The translations under genes were made by a program, and so were the position numbers. A stretch of DNA of 64,000 nucleotides from Microbacterium barkeri (GTDB lineage Bacteria > Actinomycetota > Actinomycetes > Actinomycetales > Microbacteriaceae): NCBI RefSeq assembly GCF_027921765.1, contig NZ_BSEJ01000003.1, positions 186,001 through 250,000 on the forward strand, in the 5' to 3' direction. Position 1 is the stretch's first letter, and each line of letters begins with the position of its first letter. Positions 20,688 to 28,760 of the stretch are shown in pieces. The notes under the pieces are model-generated. The model ran no database searches, was not told the origin of the DNA, and saw only the letters and a program-made list of their open reading frames with translations.

Positions 20688-20693
20688 TAGCGT
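20688..20693 (+). promoter_or_regulatory. Leaderless -10 box TAGCGT of the 2-oxoacid dehydrogenase operon
   Basis: TAGCGT, 6 nt, then GTG 20700. Same geometry as the other leaderless starts. The upstream intergenic stretch 20585-20687 shows no other feature. Confidence 0.55.
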
Positions 20694-20699
20694 GGAGAA

Positions 20700-21839
20700 G
20701 TGACTTCGTCAGACTTCCTGACCGACCCGGAGACGGTTCGCGTCCTGGCCCCGGACGGGACCTTCGCGCCGTCCCCCGCGTCGGAGCGGTACCTGCCCGT
20801 GATCGAAGCGCTCGGCGACGCCGATCTCGAGCAGTTCTACCGCGACATGGCCGTCATCCGCGCATTCGACCAGCAGGCGACGCTCCTGCAGCGGCAGGGG
20901 CAGCTCGCCCTGTGGCCGCCGTCGTTCGGGCAGGAGGCCGCACAGGTCGGGTCCGCGCGCGCGACGCGCCCCCATGACCACGTCTTCCCGTCGTATCGCG
21001 AGCACGTCGTCGCGCGCATCCGCGGCGTCGACCCGATCGACATCATCAAGCTCATGCGCGGCCTCACGCACGGCGGGTGGAACCCGTGGGAGGAGCGCAA
21101 CGGCAACACGCACATCTACACGCTCGTGCTCGGCTCGCAGACGCTGCACGCGACCGGCTTCGGGATGGGCCTGAACTTCGACGGCAAGACCGGATCGGGC
21201 GACCCCGAGAAGGACGAGGCCGTGATCGTCTACTACGGCGACGGCGCATCGAGCGAGGGCGACGTGCACGAGGCGATGGTGTTCGCCGCCTCGTACAAGA
21301 GCCCGACCGTCTTCTTCCTGCAGAACAACCAGTGGGCGATCTCGGTTCCGGTTGCGACCCAGGCCAGCGCGCCGTTCGCCGCGCGCGCGGCCGGCTACGG
21401 CATCGGCTCGGTCCGGATCGACGGCAACGACGTGCTCGCGAGCTACGCCGCGACGCGCGTGGCGCTCGACGAGGCGCGCTCGACGCCCGGACCGCGTGCG
21501 ATCGAGGCGGTCACCTACCGCCGCGGCGCGCACACGACGAGCGACGACCCCACGAAGTACCGCACGGAGGACGAGGAGGCCGCCTGGGCGCAGCGCGACC
21601 CGATCGCCCGCATGCGCGCCTACCTCCTCGCGCGCGGGGCATCCGAGGCCTTCTTCGCCGAGGTCGATGCCGAGGGCGCCGACCTCGCTGCCGACGTGCG
21701 CAAGCGCACGGTCGAGCTGCCGGCGCCCGTGCCCGCGGACATGTTCGCGCACGTCTACGCCGATCCGCACCCCCTCATGGACGAGCAGAGCCGCTGGCTC
21801 GCCGACTACGAGGCCTCGTTCGAGGAGGGACGCGCATGA
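20700..21839 (+). CDS. 2-Oxoacid dehydrogenase E1 component, alpha subunit
   Basis: 379 residues. Thiamine-diphosphate-dependent decarboxylating subunit of a branched-chain 2-oxoacid or pyruvate dehydrogenase complex. The ThDP motif starts GDGASSEGDVHEAM and ends FFLQNNQW; FPSYREH and RRGAHTTSDDPTKYR are typical of branched-chain E1 alpha. It overlaps the beta subunit gene by four bases. The E1alpha-E1beta-E2 order without an E3 gene is the usual actinobacterial arrangement, with E3 (Lpd) supplied elsewhere. The substrate is more likely a branched-chain 2-oxoacid than pyruvate, because the pyruvate complex of these bacteria usually uses a single-chain AceE-type E1. Confidence 0.88.
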   Translation: MTSSDFLTDPETVRVLAPDGTFAPSPASERYLPVIEALGDADLEQFYRDMAVIRAFDQQATLLQRQGQLALWPPSFGQEAAQVGSARATRPHDHVFPSYREHVVARIRGVDPIDIIKLMRGLTHGGWNPWEERNGNTHIYTLVLGSQTLHATGFGMGLNFDGKTGSGDPEKDEAVIVYYGDGASSEGDVHEAMVFAASYKSPTVFFLQNNQWAISVPVATQASAPFAARAAGYGIGSVRIDGNDVLASYAATRVALDEARSTPGPRAIEAVTYRRGAHTTSDDPTKYRTEDEEAAWAQRDPIARMRAYLLARGASEAFFAEVDAEGADLAADVRKRTVELPAPVPADMFAHVYADPHPLMDEQSRWLADYEASFEEGRA

Positions 21840-22816
21840 CGCTCGAGACCCTGACCTTCGCGAAGGCCCTCAACGCCGGCCTGCGCCAGGCGATGGCCGA
21901 CGACCCGCGCGTGCTCATGATGGGCGAGGACATCGGCCGCCTCGGCGGCGTGTTCCGCATCACCGAGGGCCTGCTCGCGGAGTTCGGCGAGCAGCGCGTC
22001 CTCGACACCCCGCTCGCCGAGTCGGGCATCGTCGGCACCGCGATCGGCCTCGCGATGAACGGCTTCCGCCCCGTCGTCGAGATCCAGTTCGACGGCTTCG
22101 TGTTCCCCGCGTTCGACCAGATCACGACGCAGCTCGCGAAGCTCACGAACCGGCACGAGGGCGCCCTGTCGCTGCCCGTCGTCATCCGCATCCCGTACGG
22201 CGGTCACATCGGCGCGATCGAGCACCACCAGGAGAGCCCCGAGGCGTACTTCACGCATACCCCGGGTCTGCGGGTCGTGAGCCCCTCGACGCCGAACGAC
22301 GCCTACTGGATGATCCAGGACGCCATCCGCTCGAACGACCCCGTGATCTTCATGGAGCCGAAGAGCCGCTACTGGCCCAAGGGTGAGGTCGACCGCAGCG
22401 AGCGGCCCGCGCCCCTGCACGCGAGCCGGATCGTGCGGCGCGGCACCGACGTGACGCTGGTCGGCCACGGCGCGATGGTCACGACGCTCCTGCAGGCCGC
22501 CGCGCTCGCCGAGGCGGAGGGCACGAGCTGCGAGGTCGTCGACCTGCGCTCGCTCTCGCCCGTCGACTACGGGCCGATCATCGACTCCGTGAGCGCGACC
22601 GGCCGCATGGTCTACGCGCAGGAGGCGCCGCAGTTCACGAGCCTCGGCAGCGAGATCGCGGCGACCGTCGCGGAGCGCGCCTTCTACTCGCTCGAGGCGC
22701 CCGTGCTGCGCGTCTCCGGGTTCGACGTCCCCTTCCCGCCCGCCAAGCTCGAGGGCGCCTTCCTGCCCGACGCCGACCGCGTGCTCGAAGCCGTGGACCG
22801 CGCGCTCGCGTACTGA
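21836..22816 (+). CDS. 2-Oxoacid dehydrogenase E1 component, beta subunit
   Basis: 326 residues from ATG 21836, overlapping the alpha gene (ATGA). Transketolase-like fold: MMGEDIGRLGGVFRITEGL, TPLAESGIVGTAIGLAMNG, EIQFDGFVFPAFDQI, GGHIGAIEHHQESPEAYF and the C-terminal domain VEVVDLRSLSPVD-like stretch with FPPAKLEGAFLP. It forms an alpha2beta2 heterotetramer with the preceding product. Confidence 0.9.
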   Translation: MTLETLTFAKALNAGLRQAMADDPRVLMMGEDIGRLGGVFRITEGLLAEFGEQRVLDTPLAESGIVGTAIGLAMNGFRPVVEIQFDGFVFPAFDQITTQLAKLTNRHEGALSLPVVIRIPYGGHIGAIEHHQESPEAYFTHTPGLRVVSPSTPNDAYWMIQDAIRSNDPVIFMEPKSRYWPKGEVDRSERPAPLHASRIVRRGTDVTLVGHGAMVTTLLQAAALAEAEGTSCEVVDLRSLSPVDYGPIIDSVSATGRMVYAQEAPQFTSLGSEIAATVAERAFYSLEAPVLRVSGFDVPFPPAKLEGAFLPDADRVLEAVDRALAY

Positions 22817-22828
22817 GAGGATCGACGG

Positions 22829-24160
22829 ATGCAGACCTTCCACCTCCCCGACGTCGGCGAGGGCCTGACCGAGGCCGAGCTCGTCGCGTGGCGCGTCAAG
22901 CCCGGTGACGCGCTCCAGGTCAACGACGTCGTCGCCGACATCGAGACGGCGAAGTCGGTCGTCGAGCTGCCCTCGCCCTACGCGGGGGTCGTCGGCGAGC
23001 TCCTCGTGTCGGAGGGCGAGACGGTCGACGTCGGAACCGCCATCATCACGATCGCGGAGGCCGACGACGCGGCCGCGGCCCCCGAGGAGCCCCGAGGGGC
23101 GGCGGATGGCGCTGCCCCGAAGGAGGGCGGCGGCTCGGTCCTCGTCGGGTACGGATCGGGGGGCGAGGCGTCGACGCGTCGACGCCGCAAGCGCCCCGAG
23201 ACGCCGCCCGCGAAGCCCGCCGGCGTGCTCGCGAAGCCGCCCGTGCGCAAGCTCGCACGCGACCTCGGCGTCGACCTGTCGGAGGTGCGCGCCACGGGCC
23301 CGTCCGGCGAGGTGACGCGCGACGACGTCGTGCGCCACGCCGAGCAGGCCTCGGTGTTCCGCAACATCTCCACGCCCGAGTGGTCGCCGGTCCGCGAGGA
23401 GAAGATCCCCGTGGCCGAGCCCGCGGCCCCCGAGGCCCAGCCCTGGACATCCGATCCCTCCCGCGTCGAGTCGATCCCGGTCAAGGGCGTCCGCAAGGCG
23501 ACCGCGAACGCCATGGTCGGATCCGCGTACTCGGCGCCGCACGTGTCCGTGTGGACCGACGTCGACGCGAGCCGGACGATGGAGTACGTCAAGCGGCTGA
23601 AGGCGTCGCCCGACTTCGCCGACGTCAAGGTCTCCCCGCTGCTCATCATGGCGCGCGCCGTCATCTGGGCGGTGCGCCGCACGCCCATGATCAACGCGGC
23701 GTGGGTCGAGGAGGAGGACGGCGCGAAGATCCACGTGCGCCACTACGTCAACCTCGGCATCGCCGCCGCGACCCCGCGCGGCCTGCTCGTGCCGAACATC
23801 AAGGACGCGCAGAGCATGTCGATGCGCGACCTCGCGAAGGCGCTCGAGCGGCTCACCGTCACGGCGCGCGAGGGCAAGACGACGCCCGAGGACCAGCGCG
23901 ACGGCACGATCACGATCACGAACATCGGGGTGTTCGGGATGGACGCCGGCACGCCGATCATCAACCCGGGCGAAGCCGGCATCATCGCGATGGGGGCCAT
24001 CCGCCAGAAGCCGTGGGTCGTCGACGGCGAGGTGCGCCCGCGCTGGGTGACGACCGTGTCGGGGTCGTTCGACCACCGCATCATCGACGGCGACAAGATC
24101 AGCCGGTTCATCGCCGACATCGCGTCGGTGCTCGAGGAGCCGGCGCTCCTGCTCGACTGA
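22829..24160 (+). CDS. Dihydrolipoamide acyltransferase, E2 component
   Basis: 443 residues. A single N-terminal lipoyl domain (1-75) with lipoylated K42 in [14 protein letters not shown]; a linker; a peripheral-subunit-binding domain around 135-172 ([32 protein letters not shown]); and the catalytic core from about 215 with active-site D415-H416 and D420 in DHRIIDGD. It transfers the acyl group from E1-bound ThDP to CoA and forms the core of the complex. 12 nt after E1 beta; RBS GGATCGACGG is weak, so coupling is likely. A 50-bp palindrome follows its stop. Confidence 0.92.
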   Translation: MQTFHLPDVGEGLTEAELVAWRVKPGDALQVNDVVADIETAKSVVELPSPYAGVVGELLVSEGETVDVGTAIITIAEADDAAAAPEEPRGAADGAAPKEGGGSVLVGYGSGGEASTRRRRKRPETPPAKPAGVLAKPPVRKLARDLGVDLSEVRATGPSGEVTRDDVVRHAEQASVFRNISTPEWSPVREEKIPVAEPAAPEAQPWTSDPSRVESIPVKGVRKATANAMVGSAYSAPHVSVWTDVDASRTMEYVKRLKASPDFADVKVSPLLIMARAVIWAVRRTPMINAAWVEEEDGAKIHVRHYVNLGIAAATPRGLLVPNIKDAQSMSMRDLAKALERLTVTAREGKTTPEDQRDGTITITNIGVFGMDAGTPIINPGEAGIIAMGAIRQKPWVVDGEVRPRWVTTVSGSFDHRIIDGDKISRFIADIASVLEEPALLLD

Positions 24161-24176
24161 CGGCAGTGCACGTCCA

Positions 24177-24226
24177 GGTCGCAGTTGGCGTCCGTATTCG
24201 TCGGTTTGGCGCCGCGAAGTGCGACC
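24177..24226. repeat. 50-bp intergenic palindrome, copy D
   Basis: Begins GGTCGCAGTTGGCGTCC and ends GGCGCCGCGAAGTGCGACC. Same length and ends as copies A-C, more than 22 kb away. It lies between two convergent genes (E2 and CobW-like), where it could also stop transcription. Confidence 0.75.
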
Positions 24227-24256
24227 TGGACAGGGGGGTGGGGGACGGCGCCGGCG

Positions 24257-25276
24257 TCAGTCCGCGCCGGCACCCTGCCACGCGGGGAACGGGTCGGGCA
24301 GGCCGGCCCACGCCTCGGGGCCGGCGGCGAACTCGTCGTCCGTGAGGCACGCCGCGTCGAGGGCGGCCACGAGTCCGGCGCGATCGAGGTCGAGGCCGAT
24401 GAACGCGAGGTCCTGCCCGGCGGCGAGCAGCTCGTCGTCGACGCCCAGGTCGTCGTCGGTCGCGAGGGGCTGGAACGACAGCATCCGCCCGACGTGCTCC
24501 CAGTGCGCCGTGACGTGCGGCCGCGTCGCGAGGCGGCAGAAGCCGGCCGAGCGGAGCACCGTCCCGAAGGCGCCCGCGTCGACGGGGCCGTCGAGCAGGG
24601 CCGCGAGACGACCGGGGTGGAACGGGCGCAGCGCCTCGTAGCGCAGCGCGCTCACGCGCGCGTCGGTCATGTGCGGTGCATGGTCGTCGTTGAGCACGGC
24701 GATCCACCCCGGGCGCTCCTGCACAGCGGCGTACTCGGTGCGGAGCTCGGGCGCGGACGAGGGTGCCGGATGGAGGCGCAGGCGGCAGCGAGGGCTCAGT
24801 GCGCTCACGATCGCGAGCGCGAGCGACAGGTCCGGCGTCGAGAGGCGCTCCCAGCCCGCGAGGACGACGGTCGACGCGTACTCGATCTGCGTCACGGCCG
24901 CGAGCGCGGCGGCTCGCAGCGTCCTGCCCCCGTCGGGCGCTCGATAGGCCAGGTAGTCGTCGCGCCCGAGGTCGTCGAGCAGGTGAGGCGCATCGACGAC
25001 GCACGTGACGCCGACGAGTCGTGCGGGCGACGACGGATGCGCGAACTCGCCGATGATCTCGGTCGTCGGCGTGCCCGTGGGGAACTCGATCACCGCGCCC
25101 GCACGCGTCTCCACCCACGGCGCGAGGGCGATCGCCTCGTCGACGGGGTCGAGCGAGACGGCGAGACGCGAAGCGGGGATGACCGTGCGCGCCGTGTGCT
25201 CGGCCGTCTCGACCGCGTATCGGAGGCGCTCCGGCGGGCACGTGCCGACCACGGCGACGACGTCGATCTGCGGCAT
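24257..25276 (-). CDS. CobW/G3E-like protein lacking the P-loop
   Basis: 339 residues from ATG 25276. The C-terminal half matches the CobW C-terminal domain (LRYEALRPFHPGRLAALLDG, FGTVLRSAGFCRLATRP, and DLAFIGLDLDRAGLVAALDA). CobW-family zinc chaperones start with a GxxGxGKT P-loop; here the corresponding N-terminal strand runs VVAVVGTCPPERLRYAV and has no Lys-Thr, so GTP binding as in the family is unlikely. Transcribed divergently from the cysteine-free L36 gene with a shared Zur-box palindrome, so it should be induced in zinc starvation. A role in zinc allocation is inferred from regulation and fold. Confidence 0.75.
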   Translation of the reverse strand: MPQIDVVAVVGTCPPERLRYAVETAEHTARTVIPASRLAVSLDPVDEAIALAPWVETRAGAVIEFPTGTPTTEIIGEFAHPSSPARLVGVTCVVDAPHLLDDLGRDDYLAYRAPDGGRTLRAAALAAVTQIEYASTVVLAGWERLSTPDLSLALAIVSALSPRCRLRLHPAPSSAPELRTEYAAVQERPGWIAVLNDDHAPHMTDARVSALRYEALRPFHPGRLAALLDGPVDAGAFGTVLRSAGFCRLATRPHVTAHWEHVGRMLSFQPLATDDDLGVDDELLAAGQDLAFIGLDLDRAGLVAALDAACLTDDEFAAGPEAWAGLPDPFPAWQGAGAD

Positions 25277-25319
25277 GAGGTGGTCCTTCCGTTGGGCAGG
25301 CGGGTCTGCACACGCTACC

Positions 25320-25342
25320 TTAGTGAGAACCATTCTCACTAA
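25320..25342. promoter_or_regulatory. Zur box 1, shared by CobW-like and rpmJ genes
   Basis: TTAGTGAGAA, a 3-nt centre, then TTCTCACTAA: perfect 10-bp arms. It fits the actinobacterial Zur operator core GAGAA-NNN-TTCTC and lies between divergent genes whose products are typical Zur targets. Confidence 0.85.
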
Positions 25343-25353
25343 CGGAGGTCGCC

Positions 25354-25476
25354 ATGAAGGTCCGCGCATCCCTCAAGTCGCTCAAGAATCAGCCGGGGGC
25401 GCAGGTCGTGCGCCGCCGGGGCCGCGTCTACGTCATCAACAAGCTCAACCCGCGCTTCAAGGGCCGACAGGGCTGA
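25354..25476 (+). CDS. rpmJ: Ribosomal protein L36, cysteine-free (C-minus) form
   Basis: 40 residues ([20 protein letters not shown] and on), with [14 protein letters not shown] at the end. The zinc-ribbon form of L36 carries three Cys and one His; none of these Cys is present, so this is the zinc-independent paralogue that replaces the zinc form when zinc is scarce. GGAGG lies 6 nt upstream of ATG 25354, and the gene starts 11 nt after Zur box 1. The zinc-containing L36 is presumably elsewhere in the genome. Confidence 0.9.
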   Translation: MKVRASLKSLKNQPGAQVVRRRGRVYVINKLNPRFKGRQG

Positions 25477-25484
25477 CTCGATTC

Positions 25485-25497
25485 GAGAACGATTCTC
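25485..25497. promoter_or_regulatory. Zur box 2, upstream of the znuA-type gene
   Basis: GAGAA-CGA-TTCTC. Nine bases upstream of the TAGTCT -10 box (25506-25511), so bound Zur would cover the -35 region. Confidence 0.8.
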
Positions 25498-25505
25498 ATT
25501 TCGTT

Positions 25506-25511
25506 TAGTCT
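25506..25511 (+). promoter_or_regulatory. Leaderless -10 box TAGTCT of the znuA-type gene
   Basis: TAGTCT, 6 nt (GGAGTC), then ATG 25518. The GGAG in the gap would lie upstream of the predicted start of transcription. Confidence 0.55.
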
Positions 25512-25517
25512 GGAGTC

Positions 25518-26531
25518 ATGATCGATCGCCGCCTCGCCCTGCCCGCCGTCATCGCCCTGCCCGCGCTCGCCCTCGCCGGCTGCGCGACGGCGTCGAGCGG
25601 TGAGACGGGCGACGGCGGCGACGCCTTCCGGATCGTCGCCTCGACGAGCGTCTACGCCTCGCTCGCCGAGCAGCTCGTGGGCGACGCCGCCGAGGTGACG
25701 GCGATCATCGACTCGCCCACGCAGGACCCGCACTCGTACGAGGCCACTGCGCGCGATCAGCTCGCGGTCGACGGCGCCGACATCGCCATCCTCAACGGAG
25801 GCGGGTACGACCACTTCATGGAGGAGCTCGTCGAGGCCGCGGGGACCGAGCACGTGCTCACCGCCGTCGAGTTCTCGCACGCCTACCCTGGCAACGAGGG
25901 GCATGAGGAGGGCGACGGCCACGACCACTCCGCGGAGGCGGAGGAGGAGCACGACCACGCCGAGGAGGAGGAGGGCGCCTCTCACGAGGGCCACGACCAC
26001 ATCGAGGGCTTCAACGAGCACGTCTGGTACGACCCGCACACGATCGCGCACGTCGTCGAGGATCTCGCGGGCGAGCTCGAGGAGCTCCTCCCCGACGCCG
26101 CATCCGACATCGCTGCGGCCGAGGAGGCGCTCGTCGCCGACATCGAGGGGCTCGAGGCGTCGCTGGATGAGATCTCCACCGCGCATGCGGGCTCGCACGT
26201 CTTCTTCACCGAGCCCATCGGCGGCTACCTCGCCGAGGCGGCCGGTCTCGAGGACGTCACGACCGACGGCTTCGCGGAGGCGGTCGAGGAGGGGCAGGAT
26301 GTCGCGCCCGCGACACTCCTCGCCGCGACTGAGGCGATCGAGGGCGGCGAGGTCGACGTGGTCGTCGCGAACGCGCAGACCGGCGGTGCGGAGACGTCGC
26401 GGATCATCGAGACGGCCGAGGCCGCGGGGGTCCCGGTGGTCGAGTACGCCGAGACGCTCCCGGAGGGGCAGACGTACGTCGAGTGGATGGCCGACAACAT
26501 CGCCGCCCTGGGCGACGCTCTCGAGGGCTGA
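25518..26531 (+). CDS. znuA: Zinc ABC transporter substrate-binding lipoprotein (ZnuA-like)
   Basis: 337 residues. Lipobox LAGC with C22 as the lipid-modified residue. Mature protein is a cluster A-I (ZnuA/TroA) fold: VASTSVYASLAEQLVGD, DPHSYEAT (first His ligand), a His/Glu-rich loop around 128-158 with many H-D/E-H steps typical of zinc rather than manganese binders, VWYDPHTIAHVV, and EPIGGYLAEAAGL. It collects zinc outside the membrane for the ZnuBC pair encoded next. Preceded by Zur box 2. Confidence 0.92.
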   Translation: MIDRRLALPAVIALPALALAGCATASSGETGDGGDAFRIVASTSVYASLAEQLVGDAAEVTAIIDSPTQDPHSYEATARDQLAVDGADIAILNGGGYDHFMEELVEAAGTEHVLTAVEFSHAYPGNEGHEEGDGHDHSAEAEEEHDHAEEEEGASHEGHDHIEGFNEHVWYDPHTIAHVVEDLAGELEELLPDAASDIAAAEEALVADIEGLEASLDEISTAHAGSHVFFTEPIGGYLAEAAGLEDVTTDGFAEAVEEGQDVAPATLLAATEAIEGGEVDVVVANAQTGGAETSRIIETAEAAGVPVVEYAETLPEGQTYVEWMADNIAALGDALEG

Positions 26532-26560
26532 TGCGCGGCGGGGGAGTTCCCGCTCTCACG

Positions 26561-26573
26561 GAGAACGATTATC
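26561..26573. promoter_or_regulatory. Zur box 3, upstream of the znuC-type gene
   Basis: GAGAA-CGA-TTATC, with one mismatch in the right arm. It lies between znuA and znuC, ten bases before a TAGGCT -10, so znuCB has its own zinc-controlled promoter. Confidence 0.75.
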
Positions 26574-26583
26574 AATCCGGGAC

Positions 26584-26589
26584 TAGGCT
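26584..26589 (+). promoter_or_regulatory. Leaderless -10 box TAGGCT of the znuC-type gene
   Basis: TAGGCT, 7 nt, then ATG 26597. Confidence 0.55.
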
Positions 26590-26596
26590 GACGGTC

Positions 26597-27427
26597 ATGC
26601 CCGAACCCGTCCTCGAGATCTCCGGAGCCGCCCTGCGCCTGCGCGGACGCGAGCTGTGGTCGGGGCTCGACCTCGCCATCCGTCCCGGCGAGTTCGTCGC
26701 CGTGCTCGGGCCGAGCGGGTCCGGCAAGACCACGCTGCTGCGCGCGATCCTCGGTCTCCGGCAGCTCAGCGCCGGCTCGATCCGAGTCGAGGGCAAGCCC
26801 GTCCGCAAGGGCAACCGCCGCATCGGGTACATCCCGCAGCAGCGGCCGTTCACCCCGGGAACGAGCCTGCGCGCCCGCGACCTCGTCGCGCTCGGCGTCA
26901 GCGGCTCACGGTTCGGCCTGCCGATCCCGCGGCGCGGCGATCGCGCGCGTGTGGATGCGCTGCTCGAGGCGGTCGGCGCGACGCGGTACGCGGATGATCC
27001 GGTCGGGTCGCTCTCGGGCGGCGAGCAGCAGAGGCTGCGGGTGGGGCAGGCGCTCGCCGACGCGCCGGGTCTGCTCCTGTGCGACGAGCCGCTCTCGAGC
27101 CTCGACCTCGCGAACCAGCGTGCCGTGACGGCGATCATCGACCGCGAGCGCGCCGAGCACGGCGCCGCGGTGCTGTTCGTGACGCACGATGTGAACCCGA
27201 TCCTCGACTCGGTCGACCGCATCCTCTACATCGCGGGCGGTCGCTTCACGTTCGGCGCTCCCGACGAGGTGCTCCGCACCGAGGTGCTGAGCGACCTCTA
27301 CGGGGCTCCCGTGCAGGTGCTGCGCGCGGGCGGCCGCCTCGTGGTCGTGGGGATCCCGGACGCCGAGCCGCACCATCCGCACGAGCACCACGATCACGCT
27401 CACCATGACGCGGAGGCGCACGCATGA
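26597..27427 (+). CDS. znuC: Zinc ABC transporter ATP-binding protein (ZnuC-like)
   Basis: 276 residues. Walker A GPSGSGKT (38-45), Q-loop YIPQQRPF, ABC signature SLSGGEQQRLRVGQAL, Walker B LLLCDEPLSSLD and the switch His in FVTHDVN. The last 20 residues form a His-rich tail (HHPHEHHDHAHHD) that may sense or buffer zinc at the membrane. Overlaps the permease gene by four bases. Confidence 0.93.
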   Translation: MPEPVLEISGAALRLRGRELWSGLDLAIRPGEFVAVLGPSGSGKTTLLRAILGLRQLSAGSIRVEGKPVRKGNRRIGYIPQQRPFTPGTSLRARDLVALGVSGSRFGLPIPRRGDRARVDALLEAVGATRYADDPVGSLSGGEQQRLRVGQALADAPGLLLCDEPLSSLDLANQRAVTAIIDRERAEHGAAVLFVTHDVNPILDSVDRILYIAGGRFTFGAPDEVLRTEVLSDLYGAPVQVLRAGGRLVVVGIPDAEPHHPHEHHDHAHHDAEAHA

Positions 27428-28332
27428 GCCCGCGCATCCTGCCCGGCGTCGAGTGGAGCGACGTCTTCTCGTTCGACGACTACGGCGCCCTGCTGCAGCT
27501 CGTGTCGAACTCGATCATCGCCGCGGCGGCCCTCGGCATCGTGGGCGGGCTGATCGGCGTCTTCATCATGCAGCGCGACATGGCGTTCGCCGTGCACGGC
27601 GTGAGCGAGCTGTCGTTCGCGGGCGCCGCCGCCGCGCTCCTCTTCGGCGGCAGCGTCGTGATGGGGTCGCTGCTCGGCGCCGTGGCGGCCGCGCTCATCA
27701 TCGGCGCCCTCGGTGCGAAGGCGCGCGACCGCAACTCCGTCGTCGGAGTGCTCATGCCCTTCGGGCTCGGCATCGGCATCCTCTTCCTGTCGCTCTACGA
27801 GGGCCGCAGCGCGAATCGCTTCAGCCTGCTCACGGGCCAGATCGTCTCGGTCTCGAGCCCCGACCTCGGCTGGCTCATCCTCATCAGCGCGATCATCTTC
27901 GCGGGCCTGCTGCTCATCTGGAATCCGCTGCGCTTCGACTCCCTCGACCCGCAGTCGGCCGAGGCGCGCGGCGTGCCGACCCGGCGCGTGAGCATCCTGT
28001 TCATGCTGCTGCTGGGCCTCATCGTCGCGGTCGCCGTGCACATCATCGGCGCCCTGCTCGTCATGGCCCTGCTCGTGACGCCCGCGGCGGCGGCGATGCG
28101 GGTGAGCCACGGTCCGCTCGCCGTGCCGCTCCTGTCGGCGCTGTTCGGATTCGTCTCGGCGGTCGGCGGCATCCTCCTCGCGATCGCGGGAACCCTGCCG
28201 GTGAGCCCCTACATCACGACGATCTCCTTCGCGATCTGGGGCGTGTGCCGCCTCATCTCGTGGCGTCGCGATCGGGCCCTGCGCACCGGCGATGCCCAGG
28301 CGGCGCCCAGCGCCGCCCCGAGCATCGCATAG
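27424..28332 (+). CDS. znuB: Zinc ABC transporter permease (ZnuB-like)
   Basis: 302 residues, ABC-3 family integral membrane protein with about eight hydrophobic helices (SIIAAAALGIVGGLIGVFIM; GVLMPFGLGIGILFLSL; ILFMLLLGLIVAVAVHIIGA and others). The HGVSELSFAGAAAALL segment and LLVMALLVTPAAAAMRVS are family landmarks. Start codon overlaps the znuC stop, as expected for a stoichiometric pair. The next gene is the zinc regulator. Confidence 0.92.
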   Translation: MSPRILPGVEWSDVFSFDDYGALLQLVSNSIIAAAALGIVGGLIGVFIMQRDMAFAVHGVSELSFAGAAAALLFGGSVVMGSLLGAVAAALIIGALGAKARDRNSVVGVLMPFGLGIGILFLSLYEGRSANRFSLLTGQIVSVSSPDLGWLILISAIIFAGLLLIWNPLRFDSLDPQSAEARGVPTRRVSILFMLLLGLIVAVAVHIIGALLVMALLVTPAAAAMRVSHGPLAVPLLSALFGFVSAVGGILLAIAGTLPVSPYITTISFAIWGVCRLISWRRDRALRTGDAQAAPSAAPSIA

Positions 28333-28342
28333 GCGCCCGGCC

Positions 28343-28348
28343 TAGAAT
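28343..28348 (+). promoter_or_regulatory. Leaderless -10 box TAGAAT of zur
   Basis: TAGAAT, 7 nt, then ATG 28356. No Zur box overlaps it, so the regulator may have basal expression independent of zinc. Confidence 0.55.
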
Positions 28349-28355
28349 CTCTCGT

Positions 28356-28760
28356 ATGGCCCAGCGGAACACGTGGCAGCGCGAGCGCGTGCGCGACGCC
28401 CTCAGCGACGCCGAGGGATTCGTCAGCGCGCAGGCGCTGCACGCGGCCCTGCGCGACGAGAACACGGGCATCGGGCTCGCGACGGTGTACCGCGCGCTCG
28501 CCGGGCTGACGGCCACGGGCGAGGCCGACACGCTGCAGAGCCCGGACGGCGAGGCGCTCTACCGCGCGTGCTCGCAGGGGCATCATCACCACCTGATCTG
28601 CCGCCGCTGCGGGAAGGCCGTCGAGATCGAGGCCCCGCCGGTCGAGCGGTGGGCACAGGAGACCGCCGCCAAGCACGGCTTCCGCGAGGCCGAGCACATG
28701 ATCGACATCTTCGGGATCTGCGCCGAGTGCGCGGCCGAGAAGGACGCCGCCTCGGCGTGA
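28356..28760 (+). CDS. zur: Zinc uptake regulator Zur (Fur family)
   Basis: 134 residues. An N-terminal winged helix (RERVRDALSDAEGFVSAQAL, then GIGLATVYRALAGL) precedes a dimer domain with the His cluster CSQGHHHHLICRRCG and the second structural zinc pair CAEC, which is standard for Fur-family metalloregulators. Location directly after znuACB and between zinc-starvation genes identifies it as Zur rather than Fur. It binds the GAGAA-N3-TTCTC boxes when zinc-loaded. It overlaps the next gene by four bases. Confidence 0.9.
   Translation: MAQRNTWQRERVRDALSDAEGFVSAQALHAALRDENTGIGLATVYRALAGLTATGEADTLQSPDGEALYRACSQGHHHHLICRRCGKAVEIEAPPVERWAQETAAKHGFREAEHMIDIFGICAECAAEKDAASA

Noticed and set aside
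25320..25342. Fur (iron) box instead of a Zur box
   Set aside because: Gene content (znuACB, cysteine-free L36, CobW-like, Zur) points to zinc, although the sequences of Fur and Zur boxes are related.
25903..26586. Alternate frame over the His-rich region of znuA
   Set aside because: Arg/Ser repeats are the frame-shifted reading of His/Glu codons; the znuA frame has lipobox and ligand motifs.
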